A stretch of DNA of 64,000 nt from JACJWR01 sp963842975 (lineage in GTDB: Bacteria > Actinomycetota > Actinomycetes > S36-B12 > UBA10799), in contig CAWJIH010000009.1 in the NCBI GenBank assembly GCA_963842975.1, positions 124,001 to 188,000 of the forward strand, written 5' to 3'. A program made the translations under genes and the position numbers. Under the pieces are notes generated by a model that saw only the letters and a program-made list of their open reading frames with translations, was not told where the DNA came from and did no database searches. The number at the start of each line of letters is the position of its first letter. Positions within the stretch are counted from its first letter, which is position 1. Shown here piece after piece: positions 14,871 through 24,471 of the stretch.

Positions 14871-16466
14871 ATGGCAATCGATCTCGACGCGGCCCCCCAC
14901 ACCAGCACGCCCCTCGCCGACACGGTGATGACTTCCGACCTGCTTCGCCAGTTGCAGGGACGAGTCACCGCCTCGGGCACCCACGGCGTGACGGTGGCGA
15001 CCGCCCCCTTCGATGCGTCGCCGTTGCCAGCGGTGCCGATTTCTGGGGAAGCCGACGTCGAGATCGCCTTCCGCACGGCACGTCGCCACCAGCCCACCTG
15101 GGCGGCGACCCCGATCTCCGAGCGGGCCCGCATCCTGCTTCGATTTCACGACCTGGTGTATGCCCGCCGGGCACAGGGCCTCGACCTGGTGCAACTGGAG
15201 ACCGGAAAGGCCAGGGGCTCGGCCGCCGAAGAACTCGGCGACGTGCTCATCACCTCTCGCTACTACGCCCGCACGGCGGAGAAAGCCCTTCGCGCCAACA
15301 ATCGTCGGGGCGCGATCCCGGTGCTCACCAAGACCCGCGTGCACCACGTGCCGATCGGTGTGGTGGGCATCATCTCGCCCTGGAACTACCCGCTGACGCT
15401 GGCGATCACAGACGCGATCGCTGCGCTCGTCGCGGGCAACGCGGTGGTGCTGAAGCCCGATGTGCAAACGATGTTCACCGCGCTGTGGGTGGTGGAGCAG
15501 ATGTACGAGGCCGGGCTCCCGGAAGGCGTGCTCAACGTCGTCAATGGTGAGGGCAACGTGGTGGGTCCGATGGTCACCGACCGCGCCGACTACGTGATGT
15601 TCACCGGATCCACGGCGGTGGGTCGGCAGGTCGCCGCACGTTGCGGTGAACGCCTGGTGGGCTGTTCGATGGAATTGGGTGGAAAGAACGCCATGGTGGT
15701 CGCCCCCGACGTCAACGTCGAGCGGGCCGCGAAGATCGCCGTGGCGGCGAGCTTCTCGAACACTGGGCAACTGTGCATTTCGATGGAGCGGATCTACATC
15801 CATGCCGACGTTTACGAGGCCTTCGTCGATGCTTTCGTCCGACGCACCAAGGACCTGCGGTTGGGGGCCACCATCGGTTGGGGCGCCGACGTGGGGTCGC
15901 TCATCTCGTCCAGGCAGTTGACCAGGATCAGTGAACATGTAGACGACGCGGTGGCTCAAGGCGCGGTGGTGCTTGCCGGCGGAAAGTCACGCCCGGACGT
16001 GGGACCGTTCTTCTACGAGCCCACCGTCTTGGCCAATGTGGACACCAGCATGATCCTCGCGTTCACCGAGACCTTCGGGCCGGTGGTGAGCTTGTTCAAG
16101 GTGAGTTCGGTGCAGGAGGCCATCGACCGCGCAAACCACACCGAATACGGGCTGAACGCCTCCGTGCTGACCAGTTCGAATCGTGAGGGGAAAGCCATCG
16201 CGGCGCAACTGCACGCTGGAACGGTCAACGTCAACGAGGGATACGGTGCCGCCTGGGCGAGTGTCGATGCGCCGATGGGTGGCTTCCGCGCATCGGGCCT
16301 CGGCCGCCGGCACGGCAAGGAGGGGCTGCTCAAATATACCGAGACGAAAAACGTTGCCGTCCAACGAGTACAGGGGTTCACCCGTCCGGATATGTTCTCC
16401 GACAAGGTATGGGGCGAGGGACTCATCGCATCCGTGGCGATCATGCGTCGCCTGGGAATGAAGTAG
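14871..16466 (+). CDS. Succinate-semialdehyde dehydrogenase family protein
   Basis: 531-residue aldehyde dehydrogenase. SPWNYPLTL binds NAD(P), the general base is the Glu of MELGGKNAMV and the nucleophile is the Cys of NTGQLCIS. The closest match by eye is the GabD2-type succinic semialdehyde dehydrogenases of actinobacteria, which feed the TCA cycle; other aldehydes remain possible. The C-terminus FTRPDMFSDKVWGEGL extends past the catalytic fold and may bind the membrane. It is 12 bases ahead of the GMC oxidoreductase gene, so oxidation of an alcohol and then an aldehyde could be coupled. Confidence 0.88.
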   Translation: MAIDLDAAPHTSTPLADTVMTSDLLRQLQGRVTASGTHGVTVATAPFDASPLPAVPISGEADVEIAFRTARRHQPTWAATPISERARILLRFHDLVYARRAQGLDLVQLETGKARGSAAEELGDVLITSRYYARTAEKALRANNRRGAIPVLTKTRVHHVPIGVVGIISPWNYPLTLAITDAIAALVAGNAVVLKPDVQTMFTALWVVEQMYEAGLPEGVLNVVNGEGNVVGPMVTDRADYVMFTGSTAVGRQVAARCGERLVGCSMELGGKNAMVVAPDVNVERAAKIAVAASFSNTGQLCISMERIYIHADVYEAFVDAFVRRTKDLRLGATIGWGADVGSLISSRQLTRISEHVDDAVAQGAVVLAGGKSRPDVGPFFYEPTVLANVDTSMILAFTETFGPVVSLFKVSSVQEAIDRANHTEYGLNASVLTSSNREGKAIAAQLHAGTVNVNEGYGAAWASVDAPMGGFRASGLGRRHGKEGLLKYTETKNVAVQRVQGFTRPDMFSDKVWGEGLIASVAIMRRLGMK

Positions 16467-16478
16467 GGAAGGCAACAG

Positions 16479-18206
16479 ATGAAGCACGAAGGTCATTACG
16501 ACGTTGTGATCGTGGGATCCGGTTTCGGCGGTTCGGTTTCCGCCCTGCGACTGGTGGAAAAGGGCTACCGGGTCGCCGTGCTCGAAGCTGGGCGCAGATT
16601 CCGCGACGAGGACTTTCCCAAAACGTCCTGGCGGTTGCGCAAGTTCCTGTGGGCGCCGGCGCTGGGCCTCACCGGACTCCAACGGATTCACCTGCTCAGC
16701 AACGTGATGGTGCTCGCCGGTGCTGGCGTTGGGGGCGGATCGCTGGTGTACGCCAACACTTTGTACGTGCCGAAGAAGCCGTTCTTCCAAGACCGCCAGT
16801 GGCGCGACATCACGGACTGGGAGGACGAGCTGTCCCCCTACTACGATCAGGCGACCCGCATGCTCGGCGTCGTGCAAAACCCGACCATGACGCCGTCCGA
16901 TCGCGCCATGAAGCAGGTGGCCGACGAGATGGGCGTCGGGGACACCTTCACCCTCACCCCGGTGGGTGTTTATTTCGGCGAAGGCGCTGGCGTTCCCGCG
17001 GACGACCCCTACTTCGGTGGAGTTGGGCCGGAGCGTGCGGGCTGTATCGAATGCGGCGAGTGCATGACCGGCTGCCGCCACAACGCCAAGAACACGTTGC
17101 CCAAGAACTACCTTGGCCTGGCCGAGCAAGCCGGGGCCGAGGTGTTCCCCTTGACGCTGGTCACGAGCATCATCCCAAGCGCGGACGACGGGCCGTGGCG
17201 GGTGGTGACCAAACGCACCGGCCGACCGGGTCCCAAGCGCGAGTTCACTGCTGATCAGGTGATCGTCGCTGCTGGCACCTACAGCACGCAGAAGCTGCTG
17301 CACCGGATGAAGGCCACTGGCGTGCTGCCCAAACTCTCGGATCGCCTGGGCTACCTCTCGCGGACCAACTCCGAGTCGCTGGTGGGCGCCATGGGCGCAA
17401 CCACCGGCGAGGACTACACCGAAGGGGTGGCCATCACGTCGAGCTTCCACCCGGAGCCGCACACGCACATCGAGCCCTGCCGCTACGGCAAAGGATCCAA
17501 CTCCATGGGCATGCTCACCACCGTGCTCACGGACGAGCAGCCCGGCGTGCCGCGTTGGAAGACGTGGCTCAAGACCATCGCCAGGGACCCCAAGACTGCT
17601 GCCAAGGTTGCGAACTTCCGCAAATGGTCCGAGCGGGGAGTGATCGCGCTGGTGATGCAGAACCTCGACAACTCGGTGACGGTGTCGGGCAAGAAGACCC
17701 TCACCGGGCGCATCAAACTCACCAGTCGACAGGGTGAGGGTGAACCCAATCCGAGTTACATCCCGGTGGCGAACGAGGCCGTGCGCAAGCTCGCCAAGGT
17801 GATCGGCGGGGTACCCGGCGGCAACGTCGGGGAACCGCTGAACGCGCCGATGACCGCGCACTTCGTGGGTGGCGCCGTTATCTCCGAGACGCCCGAGCGT
17901 GGTGTGATCGACCCCTACCACCGGGTGCACGGCTACCCGAGTTTGCACGTGGTGGATGGCGCCGCGGTGTCGGCCAACCTCGGCGTGAACCCGTCGCTGA
18001 CCATCACCGCGCAGGCTGAGCGAGCGATGTCGCTGTGGCCGAACCGAGGCGAGGACGACCAGCGGCCAGCGCCCGGCGAGCCCTACCAGCGTTTGGCAGC
18101 GGTGGCACCCAAGAACCCGGTGGTACCGGAGCACGCCCAGGGGGCCTGGCGGTTGCCAGTCGACCTCGGGATGCCCTCGGTGCCGGTGGGGTCGGGGATG
18201 CCATAG
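16479..18206 (+). CDS. GMC-family FAD oxidoreductase, cholesterol oxidase-like
   Basis: 575 residues. The FAD dinucleotide motif is VIVGSGFGGSVSALRLVEKG at the N-terminus. A Cys-rich loop GCIECGECMTGCRHNAKN and the C-terminal active-site block SANLGVNPSLTITAQAER match the ChoD-like branch of GMC enzymes. In mycobacteria choD lies between guaB3 and guaA, as here by recollection, but the true sterol activity of that branch is disputed. GGGAAGG precedes the ATG. There is no signal peptide, so it is probably cytoplasmic. Confidence 0.85.
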   Translation: MKHEGHYDVVIVGSGFGGSVSALRLVEKGYRVAVLEAGRRFRDEDFPKTSWRLRKFLWAPALGLTGLQRIHLLSNVMVLAGAGVGGGSLVYANTLYVPKKPFFQDRQWRDITDWEDELSPYYDQATRMLGVVQNPTMTPSDRAMKQVADEMGVGDTFTLTPVGVYFGEGAGVPADDPYFGGVGPERAGCIECGECMTGCRHNAKNTLPKNYLGLAEQAGAEVFPLTLVTSIIPSADDGPWRVVTKRTGRPGPKREFTADQVIVAAGTYSTQKLLHRMKATGVLPKLSDRLGYLSRTNSESLVGAMGATTGEDYTEGVAITSSFHPEPHTHIEPCRYGKGSNSMGMLTTVLTDEQPGVPRWKTWLKTIARDPKTAAKVANFRKWSERGVIALVMQNLDNSVTVSGKKTLTGRIKLTSRQGEGEPNPSYIPVANEAVRKLAKVIGGVPGGNVGEPLNAPMTAHFVGGAVISETPERGVIDPYHRVHGYPSLHVVDGAAVSANLGVNPSLTITAQAERAMSLWPNRGEDDQRPAPGEPYQRLAAVAPKNPVVPEHAQGAWRLPVDLGMPSVPVGSGMP

Positions 18207-18209
18207 ATT
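18204..18209 (+). promoter_or_regulatory. -10 hexamer of a leaderless guaA promoter
   Basis: TAGATT overlaps the stop of the preceding gene and is six bases before the guaA ATG, giving guaA its own likely start of transcription. Confidence 0.5.
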
Positions 18210-18215
18210 CGGCTC

Positions 18216-19787
18216 ATGTCCGATGCTGCCGCACACCCCGTCCTGGTCGTCGACTTCGGTGCGCAATATGCGCAGTTGATCGCGCGTCGCGTGCGAGAGG
18301 CCGACGTCTACTCCGAGATCGTGCCGCACACTATGCCGGTGGCCCAGATGCTTGCGAAATCGCCGGCAGCGATCGTGCTCTCCGGTGGCCCGGCGAGCGT
18401 CTATGCCGAGGGCGCCCCAGCCGTGGACCCGGCACTGTTCGGCGCGGGCGTGCCGGTGTTCGGCATCTGCTACGGGTTCCAAGTGATGGCACAGGCACTG
18501 GGCGGGACTGTGGATCGCACCGGGAACCGCGAGTACGGGGCCACCGAATTGGCCGTGACCGACCCCGGGCTACTTTTCGCCGGGATGCCTGCCCGACAGC
18601 GGGTGTGGATGTCGCACGGCGATGCGGTGGTCGCTGCGCCGAGCGGTTTCGCGGTCACCGCGACCACCTCGGGTGCCCCGGTGGCGGCGTTTGAGGATCC
18701 CCAACGTCGCTTCGCCGGGGTGCAGTTCCACCCGGAGGTGCTGCACACTGACCACGGCCAGCGGATTCTCACGGCGTTTCTGGCCGACGTGGCAGGGGTG
18801 CCGCAGACGTGGACAACCGAGTCGGTGATCGACGAGCAGGTGGCGCTGATCCGGGCGCAGGTAGGGGCCGAGCGGGTGATCTGCGGGCTCAGCGGTGGGG
18901 TCGATTCGGCAGTCGCGGCGGCGCTGGTGCAGCGGGCAGTGGGGGACCAGTTGACGTGCGTTTTTGTGGATCATGGATTGCTTCGGGCTGGTGAAGCCAC
19001 ACAGGTGGAGCGCGATTTCGTGGCCGCGACCGGGGTGGATCTGAAGGTCGTCGATGCTCGGGAACGATTCGCCAAGGCGCTGGCCGGGGTGGTCGACCCG
19101 GAAACCAAACGCAAGATCATCGGCCGTGAATTCATCCGGGTGTTCGAGGATGCAGCCGGTGAGGTGGTGGCCGACGCCGGCGCTCACGGCGCGACGGTGG
19201 GCTACCTGGTGCAGGGCACGCTCTACCCCGATGTGGTCGAATCCGGCGGCGGCACCGGCACCGCGAACATCAAAAGCCACCACAACGTCGGGGGATTGCC
19301 CGAGGATCTGCAGTTCGCCCTGGTGGAGCCGTTGCGGACGCTGTTCAAGGATGAAGTGCGGGCGGTGGGGCTAGAGCTCGGGTTGCCACCGGAGATCGTT
19401 TGGCGGCATCCCTTCCCGGGCCCGGGACTGGCGATCCGCATCATCGGTGAGGTGACCCCGGAGCGGCTGGAAGTGTTGCGGGCAGCCGATGCAATTGCAC
19501 GGGAGGAGTTGACTGCAGCCGGACTCGACCGTGACGTGTGGCAGTTCCCGGTGGTGCTGCTGGCCGATGTGCGCAGTGTGGGCGTGCAAGGCGACGGGCG
19601 CACCTATGGCCATCCGGTGGTGCTGCGGCCGGTATCGAGTGAGGACGCGATGACGGCGGACTGGTCTCGGCTGCCCTACGACCTGATCGCCCGGATCTCC
19701 AACCGGATCACCAATGAAGTGCCCGAAGTCAATCGGGTGGTGCTGGACGTGACCAGCAAGCCGCCCGGAACCATCGAGTGGGAGTAG
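18216..19787 (+). CDS. guaA: GMP synthase (glutamine-hydrolysing)
   Basis: 523-residue bifunctional enzyme converting XMP to GMP. The class I amidotransferase domain has C85 in FGICYGFQVMA and its His in GVQFHPEV. The ATP pyrophosphatase loop is GLSGGVDSAVAAAL, and the C-terminal dimerisation part ends in VTSKPPGTIEWE, the typical family terminus. With guaB upstream it completes the two-step path from IMP to GMP. Confidence 0.97.
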   Translation: MSDAAAHPVLVVDFGAQYAQLIARRVREADVYSEIVPHTMPVAQMLAKSPAAIVLSGGPASVYAEGAPAVDPALFGAGVPVFGICYGFQVMAQALGGTVDRTGNREYGATELAVTDPGLLFAGMPARQRVWMSHGDAVVAAPSGFAVTATTSGAPVAAFEDPQRRFAGVQFHPEVLHTDHGQRILTAFLADVAGVPQTWTTESVIDEQVALIRAQVGAERVICGLSGGVDSAVAAALVQRAVGDQLTCVFVDHGLLRAGEATQVERDFVAATGVDLKVVDARERFAKALAGVVDPETKRKIIGREFIRVFEDAAGEVVADAGAHGATVGYLVQGTLYPDVVESGGGTGTANIKSHHNVGGLPEDLQFALVEPLRTLFKDEVRAVGLELGLPPEIVWRHPFPGPGLAIRIIGEVTPERLEVLRAADAIAREELTAAGLDRDVWQFPVVLLADVRSVGVQGDGRTYGHPVVLRPVSSEDAMTADWSRLPYDLIARISNRITNEVPEVNRVVLDVTSKPPGTIEWE

Positions 19788-19822
19788 CGGGGCGGGAACT
19801 CGGTCGGTCCGCGGCCAGTGGA

Positions 19823-19828
19823 TAGGCT
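19823..19828 (+). promoter_or_regulatory. -10 hexamer of a leaderless promoter
   Basis: TAGGCT is seven bases before the ATG at 19836 and supports that start. Confidence 0.5.
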
Positions 19829-19835
19829 GACCGCC

Positions 19836-20195
19836 ATGGAGTTTCTCGAGCATCTACTGGTCGTTGTGCATTTCGTCGGCTTGGCCGCCCTGATCGGCGG
19901 GTTCCTGGTGCAGATCAAGGACCAGACCAAGGTCGTGAACAACGCGATGTTCCACGGAGCGCTGACCCAGTTGGTCACCGGTGTAGCGCTTGTGGGCCTT
20001 GCATATCCGCTCGCAGACGGCAACGAAGAGCTCTACCCGGACAACGCAAAGATTGCGGTCAAACTTGTCGTTTTGCTGGTGGTGCTTGGGTTGATCCTGG
20101 TCAACCGCAAGAAGGACGCGATCTCCACCGGGATCTGGGCGGCGATCGGTGGACTTTCGATCCTCAACATCGTGATCGCGGTCTTCTGGAGATAG
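19836..20195 (+). CDS. Small membrane protein, function unknown
   Basis: 119 residues from the ATG at 19836. Four hydrophobic helices are visible: about residues 5-25, 42-58, 72-90 and 98-118, the last ending VIAVFWR. HFVGLAALIGGFLVQIK and a charged loop DGNEELYPDNAK separate them. Similar short four-helix proteins occur between guaA and pcrA in other actinobacteria by recollection. No functional residues are recognised. Confidence 0.8.
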   Translation: MEFLEHLLVVVHFVGLAALIGGFLVQIKDQTKVVNNAMFHGALTQLVTGVALVGLAYPLADGNEELYPDNAKIAVKLVVLLVVLGLILVNRKKDAISTGIWAAIGGLSILNIVIAVFWR

Positions 20196-20223
20196 GTGGT
20201 CAGACGCTGACGTAGGGGGCACT

Positions 20224-20229
20224 TAGGAT
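20224..20229 (+). promoter_or_regulatory. -10 hexamer of a leaderless pcrA promoter
   Basis: TAGGAT is six bases before the GTG of the helicase gene; no Shine-Dalgarno sequence lies between. Confidence 0.5.
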
Positions 20230-20235
20230 GGCCGC

Positions 20236-22479
20236 GTGACCGACTCCCTTTCCGACCTCAACGCCCAGCAGCGGGAGGCGGTCACAAGTGAGGCACGAGC
20301 ACTGCTGATCGTCGCGGGGGCTGGGTCGGGCAAGACTCGGGTGCTCACCCGGCGGATCTCCCACCTGCTGGAGTCACGTCAGGCCGCCCCCGGCGAGATC
20401 CTCTCCATCACCTTCACCAACAAGGCCGCCGCGGAGATGCGTGAGCGGGTCGAGTCGCTGGTGGGCCGGCGAGCACGCGCTATGACGGTGTCCACCTTCC
20501 ACTCGGCGTGCGTGCGCATTCTGCGGGCACATGGGGAACGCCTCGGGCTGCCACGAAGCTTCACCATCTACGACACTGCCGATTCGCTTCGCTTGCTCAC
20601 CATGGTGATGCGCGACGCCGACTTGGACATCAAACGCACAACGCCACGCGCCATGGCCTCTCGGATTTCGTCGCTGAAAAACGAACTAGTCGACTTTGAG
20701 ACCTTCTCGGCAACCGCGGTGGTGCCGTCTGACGTCGTGCTTGCGTCGGTGTACCAGGAGTACCAGGCGCGACTGCTGCGGGCAGGTGCGGTGGACTTCG
20801 ACGACATCATCGGCCATACGGTGGCCCTGCTCGGGGCCTTCCCCGACGTCGCCGAGCACTATCACCGCAGGTTCCGACATGTCCTAGTGGACGAATACCA
20901 GGACACCAACCACGCCCAATACATGTTGGTTCGCGCGCTCGTGGGCGACGGGACTGACGGTATTGCCCCGGCCGCGCTGTGTGTGGTCGGTGATTCCGAC
21001 CAGTCCATTTACGCCTTTCGGGGTGCGACCCTGCGAAACATTGAGCAGTTCGAGGCGGACTTCCCGGATGCGAAGGTGATTCTGCTCGAACAGAACTACC
21101 GCTCCACACAGAACATCCTGACGGCCGCCAACGCCGTGATCACTCGCAACGCCGAGCGGCGCGCCAAACGGCTGTGGACCGATTCCGGCAGCGGCCCGCG
21201 GCTCGTGGTGTTCGCAGCCGACGACGAGCGTGACGAGGCGTCGTTCATCGCGCGGGAAATCGATGCGCTTGCCGACGACCACAGCGTCCAACCCAGCGAC
21301 ATCGCGGTGTTCTACCGGACGAATGCGCAGTCCCGGGCGGTGGAAGAGGTTCTGATCCGGGTGGGCCTGCCGTATCGCGTGGTAGGTGGCACTCGGTTCT
21401 ACGAGCGCAAAGAAATCAAGGACGCGCTGGCGTATCTGAAGGTGCTGGCAAACCCGGCCGATGACGTGTCACTGCGCCGCATCCTGAATACCCCGAAGCG
21501 AGCAATCGGGGAACGCACCGAGGAACTCGTGGCCACCTACGCCCAGCGTGAGCGGATCAGCTTTCACGACGCACTCAGACGAGCCGACGAAGTGCCCGGG
21601 CTCAGCCCGAGAGCGCTCAAGTCGTTGGGCACTTTCACCGCGCTGCTGGATGATCTCAATGCCGTGGTGCAATCCGAGGCGGGACTGGGTGCAGTGGTGC
21701 AAGCGGTCTTGGAGCTGACGGGGCTGCTCGCGGGCTTCCAGAACTCCGACGACCCGCAAGATGCCACGCGCGCTGAGAACCTCGCGGAGCTGGAATCCGT
21801 GGCCATCGAATTCTCGGATGACGTCTTGGCGCAAGCAGCCGCTGAATCAGCTTCTGACCCGGTGTCGGGTCTGGATGACTTCCTTGAACGCGTTGCGTTG
21901 GTCTCCGATGCGGATGACATTCCCGATTCGCAGGGCGGTGTGGTGACGCTGATGACGCTGCACACAGCCAAAGGCCTAGAGTTCCCGGTCGTGTTCTTGA
22001 CCGGCATGGAAGACGGGGTCTTTCCGCATGCGCGGTCGCTTGGCGATCCGCGGGAGTTGGAAGAGGAGCGACGCCTGGCCTACGTCGGGATCACCAGGGC
22101 ACGGGAGCGCCTCTACCTCACCAGAGCACGCATGCGGGCAGCGTGGGGAAGTCCGATCGCGAATCCGCCCAGCCGGTTTCTGGCCGAATTGCCCGATGAG
22201 GTAGTCGAGAGCAGGGGAGAGCCGCAGGAGTTTGGCGGCGGATCTGGCATAGGGCCCACCAACTCGGGCGCAGGTCATGGCACTCGCGTCACGAAGTCGT
22301 CGGGAGCCGGTGTGGTGCTCAACCTCTCGCCCGGCGATCGCGTGCTGCACCCCACGTTCGGATTAGGCACCGTGGTGACCACGAGGGGCACCGGTGAACG
22401 GGCCGAGGCGAGCATCGACTTCGGTAGTGCCGGCACGAAGCGACTGCTGCTGCGCTACGCACCCGTCGAACGACTGTAG
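20236..22479 (+). CDS. pcrA: UvrD/PcrA-type ATP-dependent DNA helicase
   Basis: 747-residue superfamily 1A 3'-5' helicase. The Q motif LNAQQREAV, Walker A GAGSGKTRVL, Walker B VLVDEYQDTN, motif III VVGDSDQSIYAFRGA, motif IV EQNYRSTQNIL and motif VI YVGITRARERLYLT are in order. The C-terminus ends in a Tudor-like segment (PGDRVLHPTFGLGTVV) that binds RNA polymerase in PcrA and UvrD1. It acts in nucleotide excision repair and conflict resolution. uvrD1, M23 peptidase, sucC, sucD is the mycobacterial order as well. Confidence 0.95.
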   Translation: MTDSLSDLNAQQREAVTSEARALLIVAGAGSGKTRVLTRRISHLLESRQAAPGEILSITFTNKAAAEMRERVESLVGRRARAMTVSTFHSACVRILRAHGERLGLPRSFTIYDTADSLRLLTMVMRDADLDIKRTTPRAMASRISSLKNELVDFETFSATAVVPSDVVLASVYQEYQARLLRAGAVDFDDIIGHTVALLGAFPDVAEHYHRRFRHVLVDEYQDTNHAQYMLVRALVGDGTDGIAPAALCVVGDSDQSIYAFRGATLRNIEQFEADFPDAKVILLEQNYRSTQNILTAANAVITRNAERRAKRLWTDSGSGPRLVVFAADDERDEASFIAREIDALADDHSVQPSDIAVFYRTNAQSRAVEEVLIRVGLPYRVVGGTRFYERKEIKDALAYLKVLANPADDVSLRRILNTPKRAIGERTEELVATYAQRERISFHDALRRADEVPGLSPRALKSLGTFTALLDDLNAVVQSEAGLGAVVQAVLELTGLLAGFQNSDDPQDATRAENLAELESVAIEFSDDVLAQAAAESASDPVSGLDDFLERVALVSDADDIPDSQGGVVTLMTLHTAKGLEFPVVFLTGMEDGVFPHARSLGDPRELEEERRLAYVGITRARERLYLTRARMRAAWGSPIANPPSRFLAELPDEVVESRGEPQEFGGGSGIGPTNSGAGHGTRVTKSSGAGVVLNLSPGDRVLHPTFGLGTVVTTRGTGERAEASIDFGSAGTKRLLLRYAPVERL

Positions 22480-22546
22480 CTCGGCGTCTGTTCGGAGTGA
22501 GGGGCGTCACTCCCAGTGCAAGGGAGTAGTCAAGGTCGACACACTG

Positions 22547-22560
22547 TGTGACGGCTCACA
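22547..22560. promoter_or_regulatory. Inverted repeat upstream of M23 peptidase gene
   Basis: TGTGA-N4-TCACA, a perfect 5-bp inverted repeat 144 bases before the peptidase ATG. The half-sites equal those of CRP-family operators, but the spacer is four bases instead of six. Binding is conjectural. Confidence 0.35.
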
Positions 22561-22703
22561 GGTGATATGTCCTATTTGTCGGTTTTGCGGGGGTGTAGTT
22601 GGCGCACTGAGTAGGGGACAGTGAAGTCACGACCGGCACATGCTTCGGGGGAACGACGCAGGCCACCTCCCAGACATAACCCGAACAGCAGAAAGTCGAA
22701 TCG

Positions 22704-23327
22704 ATGATGAAGAAGAGCAAGAAAGCCAATCCCGTATTCAGCTTCGGGACCCGGACCCTATTCGCTGTTGCAGCAACCGTTGCCGTGGCAGCCGCCGGCC
22801 CTGCTGCCGCGGCGACCCCGACGGTCGCACCTGTCGATGTGGCTGGCCCTACTGTGGTCGACCAAGCCGCAGCCGAGGCTGAGTTCGTCGCCGCGGTTTC
22901 TGCCTCCATGAACGCCAAGGCGCAAGCCGCGGATGCGACCTGGCACACGCCAGTCGCGAGCTACTACATCAGCAGCTACTTCGACGAGATGCGCCCAGAG
23001 GGCCAGCACAGCGCGACAGACCTCGCGGGACCCCAGGGCCAGGATGTGCTTGCGGGTCGCTCTGGTGTGGTCACCGCAGCTGGCTGGCAAGACGGCTACG
23101 GCTTCACCGTTGAGATTGACCACGGAGACGGCAACGCCACCCTCTACGCCCACCTCATGTCGGAACCGTATGTCGGTGTGGGGCAGCGTGTCAGCGGTGG
23201 TTACCCGATCGGTGCGCTCGGCACCACTGGCTACAGCACCGGCCCGCACCTGCACCTCGAACTGACGCAGAACGGCGTGCTGGTCGACCCGATCAGCGTG
23301 CTGCCGATTCCGCCGTCGGCGGGCTGA
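22704..23327 (+). CDS. Secreted M23-family peptidoglycan endopeptidase
   Basis: 207 residues. A signal peptide (MMKKSKK, hydrophobic run, cleavage near AAA at residues 35-38) exports the protein. The LytM/M23 zinc site is complete: H102 and D106 in HSATD, then H182 and H184 in GPHLHLEL. There is no LysM or other wall-binding domain. It probably cuts stem-peptide cross-links during growth or daughter-cell separation. The 224-base upstream region is unusually long for this window and contains an inverted repeat; ATG at 22704 or 22707. Confidence 0.92.
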   Translation: MMKKSKKANPVFSFGTRTLFAVAATVAVAAAGPAAAATPTVAPVDVAGPTVVDQAAAEAEFVAAVSASMNAKAQAADATWHTPVASYYISSYFDEMRPEGQHSATDLAGPQGQDVLAGRSGVVTAAGWQDGYGFTVEIDHGDGNATLYAHLMSEPYVGVGQRVSGGYPIGALGTTGYSTGPHLHLELTQNGVLVDPISVLPIPPSAG

Positions 23328-23338
23328 GCCCGGCGGCG

Positions 23339-24334
23339 TCAGCGCCCGGCGACGGCCTTTCCGGTACCGGGATCGCGTGGACTGCGGGCCGCGGGCAGAC
23401 GTTTGGCTGGCTCGGAAGCGATGGACGTCGCGCCGGATGCCAAGGTGGTGCCGTCGGCATCAATATGGGCCAGGGTGGTGCTGATTTCGTGGACCACACG
23501 ACCGTCCACGGGCAGCGACATGTGACCCACGCCCCGGACAAAAACGTTCCGCGCGTTGAGGTCATCATGCTCGATCCGGGCATTGCGCTTCGGGATGATC
23601 ATCTGGTCGAGGTCCGACCACACCGCCACCATTCGGGTCCGGCAATGCGGCGCCGGTTCGGACAACTCGGCCACGATGGGGCTGTCTGGTCGAAGTTGCC
23701 GGGCGACGCTGTGGGGGACGAAGCGGGCCGGGGCCGTGCCCAAGTGCGGGGTTCCCAGCGTCACCAGGGTGTGCACTCTGGCGTCACCGCCGAGGCGCTG
23801 CACGTAGTAGCGAGCGATCAGCCCGCCCATGGAGTGCCCGATCACATGCACACGTTCGTAGCCGGTTTCTCGGCATACCGATTCGATCAGGCGATTCAGT
23901 CGCTTGGCCACCCGCCGGATGTCGTCGGTGAGCGGGGAGTAGTTCAGCGAGATTGTCCGCCCAAACCCCCGACGCATGAGGGAACGCCGAAGCAAAGTGA
24001 AGATGGTGTGGTTGTCGACTACGCCGTGGACCAGGATGATCGGAGTGCCAGCCGCTTCGACATCCCCGATGATCAAGCCACGCTGGACTGGGGCGAGGCC
24101 CTCGAGGTTGTGCCGCTGTTGCGCTTCTCGGGCCCGTTCTTCCAGCAGCGTGAGGGGGTAAATCGCGATGTGGGCGCTGAGCCAGGCGCATTCAATAGCG
24201 GTTCCACGCACGCCGGCGGGTGACAGCACCGCCTTGCGAGCGCGGGAGGTGGTTTCCCGGGCACGATCCAACTGGCGGCCCAGGCGTTGGATTCCGCCCG
24301 GCTCTTCCGATTCATGGCGGTCGTCGTCCATCAC
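23339..24334 (-). CDS. Esterase/lipase of the alpha/beta-hydrolase fold
   Basis: 331 residues. LVHGVVDNHTIF near residue 100 forms the oxyanion region and the nucleophile elbow is GHSMGGLIARYYVQ, with TLGTPHLGT after it as in triacylglycerol lipases and PGAP1-like esterases. The acid is probably the Asp of WSDLDQMI and the base the His of GVGHMSLP. A weakly hydrophobic segment lies near residues 45-65. The GTG start at 24334 is preferred to ATG 24331 because TAGGTT lies seven bases upstream. Confidence 0.85.
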   Translation of the reverse strand: MMDDDRHESEEPGGIQRLGRQLDRARETTSRARKAVLSPAGVRGTAIECAWLSAHIAIYPLTLLEERAREAQQRHNLEGLAPVQRGLIIGDVEAAGTPIILVHGVVDNHTIFTLLRRSLMRRGFGRTISLNYSPLTDDIRRVAKRLNRLIESVCRETGYERVHVIGHSMGGLIARYYVQRLGGDARVHTLVTLGTPHLGTAPARFVPHSVARQLRPDSPIVAELSEPAPHCRTRMVAVWSDLDQMIIPKRNARIEHDDLNARNVFVRGVGHMSLPVDGRVVHEISTTLAHIDADGTTLASGATSIASEPAKRLPAARSPRDPGTGKAVAGR

Positions 24335-24341
24335 GGACTAC

Positions 24342-24347
24342 AACCTA
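24342..24347 (-). promoter_or_regulatory. -10 hexamer of a leaderless lipase promoter
   Basis: On the minus strand TAGGTT is seven bases before the GTG at 24334, which fits a leaderless transcript and decides the start over the ATG three bases later. Confidence 0.45.
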
Positions 24348-24471
24348 GTTGACTGAGGTCCGAAATCGAAGGTGGGCACGACCGTTTCGTCAGTCTTGAG
24401 GTTGGTGCGCCGATGGCGACGAGTATCGTGGGGATATTCACGTCGTGATCCGCAATGGGAAGGCAATTGAC

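Noticed and set aside
15987..18482. An 831-codon open frame on the minus strand opposite the aldehyde dehydrogenase and GMC genes
   Set aside because: It is the antisense shadow of genes with clear catalytic motifs; its own product is His/Arg/Gly-rich with no recognisable domain, as expected in GC-rich DNA.
22610..22700. c-di-AMP (ydaO) riboswitch before the M23 peptidase gene
   Set aside because: Only two short blocks resemble the family and the spacing between them is far too short for the known fold.
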